A stretch of DNA of 64,000 nt from positions 1,550,001 through 1,614,000 of the forward strand of contig NC_064676.1 of the NCBI RefSeq assembly GCF_023278565.1. The letters are read 5' to 3'. Shown here piece by piece: positions 58,937-64,000 of the stretch (the first letter of the stretch is position 1; each line of letters begins with the position of its first letter). The stretch comes from Colletotrichum lupini (Eukaryota; Ascomycota; Sordariomycetes; Glomerellales; Glomerellaceae). A model generated the notes under the pieces. That model saw nothing but the letters and a program-made list of their open reading frames with translations, had not been told where the DNA came from and searched no databases. The position numbers and the translations under genes are program-made.

Positions 58937-61353
58937 ATGACACCACCGGGAAGAAGTGGAAAGAAATCCGATCCTCCCGCTTCTTCGCGAGAGATCAATG
59001 AAGTATGTTCACATGGATGCGTCTTCAATCAATATGCTCACAAGGATTAGTTCGGTGTCGGAACCGGTCATGCCACATTACGATCATACCGAGATCGTCA
59101 GGGGCGCTTCAAAACGGTTCAACAAGTCGGCGTGCCGTCCAAAAACGAGAAACATACCGATACAGCCCAGATACCAGAGGTTACTTTTTACCATCGCGTG
59201 GATGCATTTGGAAAAGTCCGGCCAGAAAGAATAGAGGTAGATTGGTGGGAATTTAGTGATTTCCTAAAAGGCCTGGAGCCGTTCCCCCTTTCTGAGAGAC
59301 CGACAGACCGAGGGACTGTTTTCAATCCACCGTATGCGTCGCTTTTCCTCCGCTTAGACGCACTCGAAAGGGAATCATCGACAACGCAGTCAAAGTCTAC
59401 GACCGCCAACAATACTATAGCTTCAACACAAAATCTTGGCATTGCCAAGACAATCCCAGAGTTTCTCAGACCAACTTTCCATGAAGCGCGTTCGAGACTT
59501 GAGGCCCTGAACACGGCCAGCCACAGCACTCTTGTTCAATATGACGATCTCTGGATGCTTTATAAACCTGGCGAATCCTTTTTTCACAGGGTGTCGGGAC
59601 TGGAGACCAGGTGCTACATCGTTGACTACCCGATTGTTAACACAGCTGCACCTGGAATGTACCAAGGACTACTACAGCTATGTTGCTGGTCGATGGGATA
59701 CAGTCCGCAGTCGGGTATGTTAGTCAAGCAATATGGCGTTTTTCCCGTGGCTCGGTTCCACGGCCGAACTGAGATCGGAAAACTGCGTTACGTGCCAGGA
59801 AGATTCATGGAGGATTTAGAGGCTGTCAAGGCACTTGCAGTCACTCGAGGCCAGAGCTACTGGGAAATGAACACGACATCGAAATTTCAACAGTTGGTGA
59901 CATCCAAAGAACACAGTCATGATGGGGTTTCCGGGATGAGAGTAATTGTGGGCGAAAATGCCGACAGTGCCCTGGATGAAGGCCGACTCCCACATGTTCC
60001 ATCACCCATATTCGACAAACGCATAGCTATCTCAAAGTGGAGCAAAAGAGTCGGGATAGAGTCTGACATTACTCCGACGACTGAGGATCGCGGAATAGGT
60101 CACGACTCTGACGATGTCATCTTGCAAACCGGATTCGAAGAGGTAGGAAAGATGCGGGGCAACTGGTTTAGCGACTATGACAGCATTCTGCCAACGACTA
60201 AACCAGATGATTTGGCCCTGATGCTTTGCCCCCTCGAAGTACTTGCATTCAGTATCCGTGAAAAGACTTGGAGTAAGTCCATGTAGTCATACGCAACATA
60301 CCATTTGATATTACTAACTTGTATGAAGATTTGTATAATGTCGTCGACCTCAAGCCCGTGCAATTTGCAACCGATGCATGGAAGCGACTAGTCCTCAAAG
60401 CAGAGTACAAAGAAGTCATCTGGGCCATGGTCAAGTCCTATCTCGCGCATAGTACCAATTTCCATGACCTTGTTGATGGCAAAGGCGAGGGCCTGGTCAT
60501 TCTTCTTCATGGGCCTCCAGGCGTCGGCAAAACTTTGACCGCAGGTATGTGTTCTCAAGCGGATTGATGAGGATGGGTTTTGACACAGCATCAAAAGAGT
60601 GCGTAGCAGAATCATTCAAGAAGCCTCTTTACATGGTAACTGCAGGAGATCTTGGGACAGATCCCGAGACCCTCGAGGGGAAGTTGTCAAAGATCTTCGA
60701 TCATGCCGAAGCATGGGATGCCATCCTGTTGCTAGACGAAGCAGACATCTTCTTGCAGGACCGAGACTATGACAATCTTCAAAGGAACGCTCTGGTATCC
60801 AGTAAGTCTCCCTTCGAACTTCAATTAAAAAAATCTCGACCAAGTTCTCACTACAAACGTAGTCTTCCTCCGAACGTTGGAATACTTCAACGGCATCATG
60901 TTCCTAACCAGCAACCGCATCGGCGCCTTCGACCAAGCCTTCCAATCCAGAATCCACATCACAATCGGCATGCCGGAATTCGACGAACCCCTCCGCAAAG
61001 AAGTCTGGAAGATCTTCATTCAAGACCTCGGCCGCAAGCGCCGCGATGGCTCACCGGCCCTTCTCTCACGGGACGAGTGCAAGGCGCTAGGCAGCGAAGT
61101 GACCAAATCCTGGGCTTCGCAGCCCCTCAACGGCCGTCAAATCCGCAACTGCGTCAGGAGCGCGTTGGCACTGGCGGAAGACAAGGGGGTCAAGCCGGAC
61201 GCGAGCCACTTCAACAAGGTCCTCAAGCTTGGAAACGCGTTCACCCAGTACATGACCAAGTTGCAGAAGGCGGAGGCTGAGGAGATTGCCCAGATCAAGG
61301 GCGATCGACTCGCGGCGATGAAGGACATCATGGCTCAAAGTGATGCTGCTTAG
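58937..61353 (+). CDS. AAA+ ATPase with DUF7025-type N-terminal region
   Basis: Five exons, 58937-59002, 59051-60272, 60329-60544, 60598-60801 and 60863-61353, give 732 aa; all introns are GT..AG, 48-61 bp, and phases close exactly. The N-terminal about 430 residues resemble the DUF7025-type region found before the ATPase in many filamentous-fungal AAA proteins. The AAA core has Walker A G-P-P-G-V-G-K-T (about 491-498), Walker B I-L-L-L-D-E-A-D (Asp 548, Glu 549), sensor-1 F-L-T-S-N-R (Asn 587) and a candidate arginine finger R599. A helical C-terminal lid and coiled, Lys/Glu-rich tail follow. Splicing at 60544/60598 rebuilds the conserved L-T-A-E after Walker A. It is apparently intact and active-site complete; the substrate is unknown. 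It lies head-to-head with the broken STAND-like gene across the retroelement block. Confidence 0.88.
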
Positions 61354-64000
61354 GTGGCAGGCAGCATGTGATGTTGCCGATTCCATAGTCAAAGGGGGTG
61401 TCTTACCCAGTAGAACGTGTTTCAAGTGGTATTTCATAGATTCGACTACATACGAACAGTTAAGCTATGCTATCATTCCCAGCTCAATACTTCAGGACCG
61501 AAACAACGATTTTGAGTCAAAGCTTAACACTCCTACATAACCTCAACGCCATGTGTGCAGAAATGCTATACATGTTTTTATGCATCCTAGCAATGATTGT
61601 TAGACTATTGACGGTAGAAAAGATGGATTTGGAATGTGGTCTTGGTTATACAAACGCCCCTCTCTACTTACACCCAACGTGGGCAACGTGGGTTACACCC
61701 ACAACCTCCTCGTTCCGTACACATACGCAGTTCACACCCGGACTTTTGAGCTTCATAACGGCCGAAAGGCCTCGCCCTGCTGACGTAAATACTAATAGAT
61801 AGCATATGTTCTAGCCAGCAGGTACAGGTTGACACTTAGTCGTTTAAAATGTAGATATCTCTCCACTGCGCACGATCTACAAGTCCACATGTGAACTACC
61901 TATCTCAGAGCGAGAACAGCTTGTCGTGGGCCAGATACATTAACTGATGGTCACCAGAATCAATCGACGTTTAAATCTATATATTCCATCACAGCCTGCA
62001 TCGTACGGCACGAATGTTCGCTGTGCAAAATAAAGACAGATCTCCAAGCTCACATCAGTAGGCAACGACTGTCTCTTACTGTCTTAGTCAATCTAGAATA
62101 ATGCATTGCAAAAGCTACCAAGGCAGGCCAATTTTTCTGTAAATCAGCAAAGTGCAAGAGCTGCGTGGCATGAAGTATAGTCGTAACCGAATCAATCCAA
62201 CTCTTATCCTTTGGAACTCCTTCAAGCCGACAGGGTCGAGAGCACACATGCAACGCTCATTTCTCATGCCCCGCTGACCGGTCAAGCCCCTGTGAAGATT
62301 GCAGTTGGCTATCTCATTCTGCGTCAGTAAACTCGCCTCCAGTTTTTTCCCCCTAACTTCCGCTCTGTTTCGAAATTACTTGTAGACGGATATCAGGGAA
62401 GTATGGTGAGATAGGTATATATCTAGCTGTTTTCCCTCGAAAGAGTAGGTACACATGTACTCATTAGCGCCATTTGAACTCACCTCACTCATGAACTCAA
62501 TCAGCAACCCAATCCTTGTCAAATCTGACAGTGTGTACGAGGAGTGGGGATGTCAAGACTCCCTCGAAAGGACTCACTACAAACCGGAACTGAGTTGATA
62601 GGATAGGTATCTACTTCTTAAGGCGAGATCATCTTGCCAACGCCATTGAAATAGAGTTGGCTTGACTGACTGGCACCTGGATGTGTTGCAACCCTGCCAT
62701 TGCCTAGTCTCAGCTTGGGTACTTCAGCTATAACAACAGAGACAACGGCCTCCTTCGAGGGAACTAATGCCCTCGCACACGGTAACGATTGGGCAATCTC
62801 TGTGGTCTCATTTTCCTTGACAGCCTAGCGAGGTTACGCAACCGCTTGACATCACCCTCGGTGACAATCATTTCGTCACCCCTCATCACTAGTCCATGCT
62901 TACTGACAGGGAAGCCCGAATTGAGCAAGAGATAAGAGAGCATCGAGATTGGCCTGCAAGTGAACTCTTGCCCACCACCTCGGAGTTTGATTCAAACAAG
63001 GCGGGGTAACAGAACTTACAGGAATTGGAGAAGAAGCGGGCGCATGACCGTTGTTGCACATGTTGCTGGCTGGTTGAGATGCTGTGCCGCGAGTTCAGGG
63101 TCCACCAGGAGCTTCACACTACCGCGGCGCGGAGCCGGACCTCCGGGAAGCGACCTGCAGTGGTAGCTTGCCAGGTGCTTTGGCGCAGCGAACAAGCGGA
63201 AGAGGTGGCAATGAAATCTGTGGCCGGTGCTGTGTTATCTGGCAAAAGAAATGTTGGACCTTGATCAACGTAGCCATCACCAATGGAGCAAGCCTCTCAC
63301 CATTAAGCTTTCTCGTGACACAACACGACGCATGGCTCGTGGGACGGTTGCAAAATCCGGGCAGGCTGGCACAGGATGGACTGGCTGCCAAGATAAGCCA
63401 GCTGCGTGGCCAGAGAACGGTTCACGGTTCACGGTTGTCCTGTTGCTAGCGGGAGGGCTAATCTGGCAGGCCGGGGATCTATCTGGCCAAGGACCAAATC
63501 CGCGTGCGAAATGGGGCCCGCCGGTGCTGAGACCCGGAATTTGCGGGGAAGCAGACCAAGTCAAGCGTTGTTGAAGACGAAGACGGATGGGAATCCCAGG
63601 AACGAGTCAGGAAGGGAGCTGCGGATGTGGATAGTCTGGGCAAGTGTTGAACAGAGGGGTTGGTCAAACCAGGGTTCGGGGAGGTCGGCGGTGTTCTGGT
63701 TGGCTTGGGGAGGGATGATGGGCTCGGGAGGGGTGGGATCTAGGTCGAGCATCAACAGAAGAAAGAGAAGATAAACGTTCCAATATGTGTGCCACGATAT
63801 ACCAGGTGCGGTGCTAGAGTTCTTCTTCGAGTTTCGACGTGGGATACAGGCGTGCATAGACAGAGGATGTAGCGAGTCGTGAAGTTGCGTCGAAAGAAAC
63901 ATGTTCTCCTCTTTGCTTCGTTGCTTCGGCCACTTTATTGACTCGAGTAGCCGGGTGTGGTGCATCAACGAGTTGAAGAAGACATTGTATCCGTAAGGTA
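61354..64000. other. Intergenic region to window end, no recognisable gene
   Basis: About 2.65 kb with normal base composition. The longest frames (61,467-61,802 plus; 63,084-63,774 plus; 63,561-63,968 minus) overlap on both strands and show no signal peptide, domain or plausible intron joins. A minus-strand gene could begin beyond the right edge, since the plus strand is purine-rich near 63,690-63,775, but nothing is assignable. Confidence 0.45.

Noticed and set aside
63084..63968. Overlapping open frames near the right edge
   Set aside because: Frames on both strands compete, and none has a signal peptide, domain or consistent intron joins; I could not support a gene.

Overview
The window looks like a chromosome segment of a filamentous ascomycete (Pezizomycotina, probably a Sordariomycete). 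The evidence is short GT..AG introns of about 48-75 bp, ascomycete-type single-copy genes (SEC11, BRF1) and a large repeat block with the C-to-T signature of repeat-induced point mutation (RIP). All identifications come from reading translations and aligning segments by eye; no database was searched.

Left part (1-25.2 kb), ordinary gene-bearing sequence: after 5.3 kb with no recognisable gene come a BTB/POZ protein (minus, 5328-6275), a six-exon multi-pass membrane protein (minus, 9687-10990), the signal peptidase catalytic subunit SEC11 (plus, 12106-12795), a four-TM MARVEL-like protein (plus, 13673-14552), a DUF1349-like protein (minus, 14854-15473), the RNA polymerase III factor BRF1 (plus, 16971-19169), a decayed gene relic (about 20.67-21.0 kb) and a small Lys/Asn-rich secreted protein (minus, 21523-22224).

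Accessory part (25.2-61.4 kb): a DUF7708/STAND-like (fungal NLR-type) gene on the minus strand (29345-25270) is split by a 1,887-bp Fot1/Pot2-type DNA transposon with perfect 44-bp terminal inverted repeats and a TA target duplication; removing it restores the reading frame. Next comes a 29-kb AT-rich, RIP-mutated retrotransposon block. It holds a 7.35-kb Ty3/gypsy element (A, 29439-36787), about 0.5 kb of host sequence, and a Ty1/copia element (C, 37324-58459) into which a second Ty3/gypsy element (B, 38935-51479) has inserted. B in turn carries a 514-bp solo LTR that was not RIPed. For A, B, C and the solo LTR I can see both ends and short target duplications. Right of the block is an intact five-exon AAA+ ATPase gene (plus, 58937-61353).

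The main inference is that, once the retroelements are subtracted, the STAND-like gene and the AAA+ ATPase gene face each other across a divergent intergenic region of only about 1.1 kb. They may have been a head-to-head pair before the 28.5 kb of retroelements separated them and the STAND member was broken. The last 2.6 kb of the window shows no recognisable gene.
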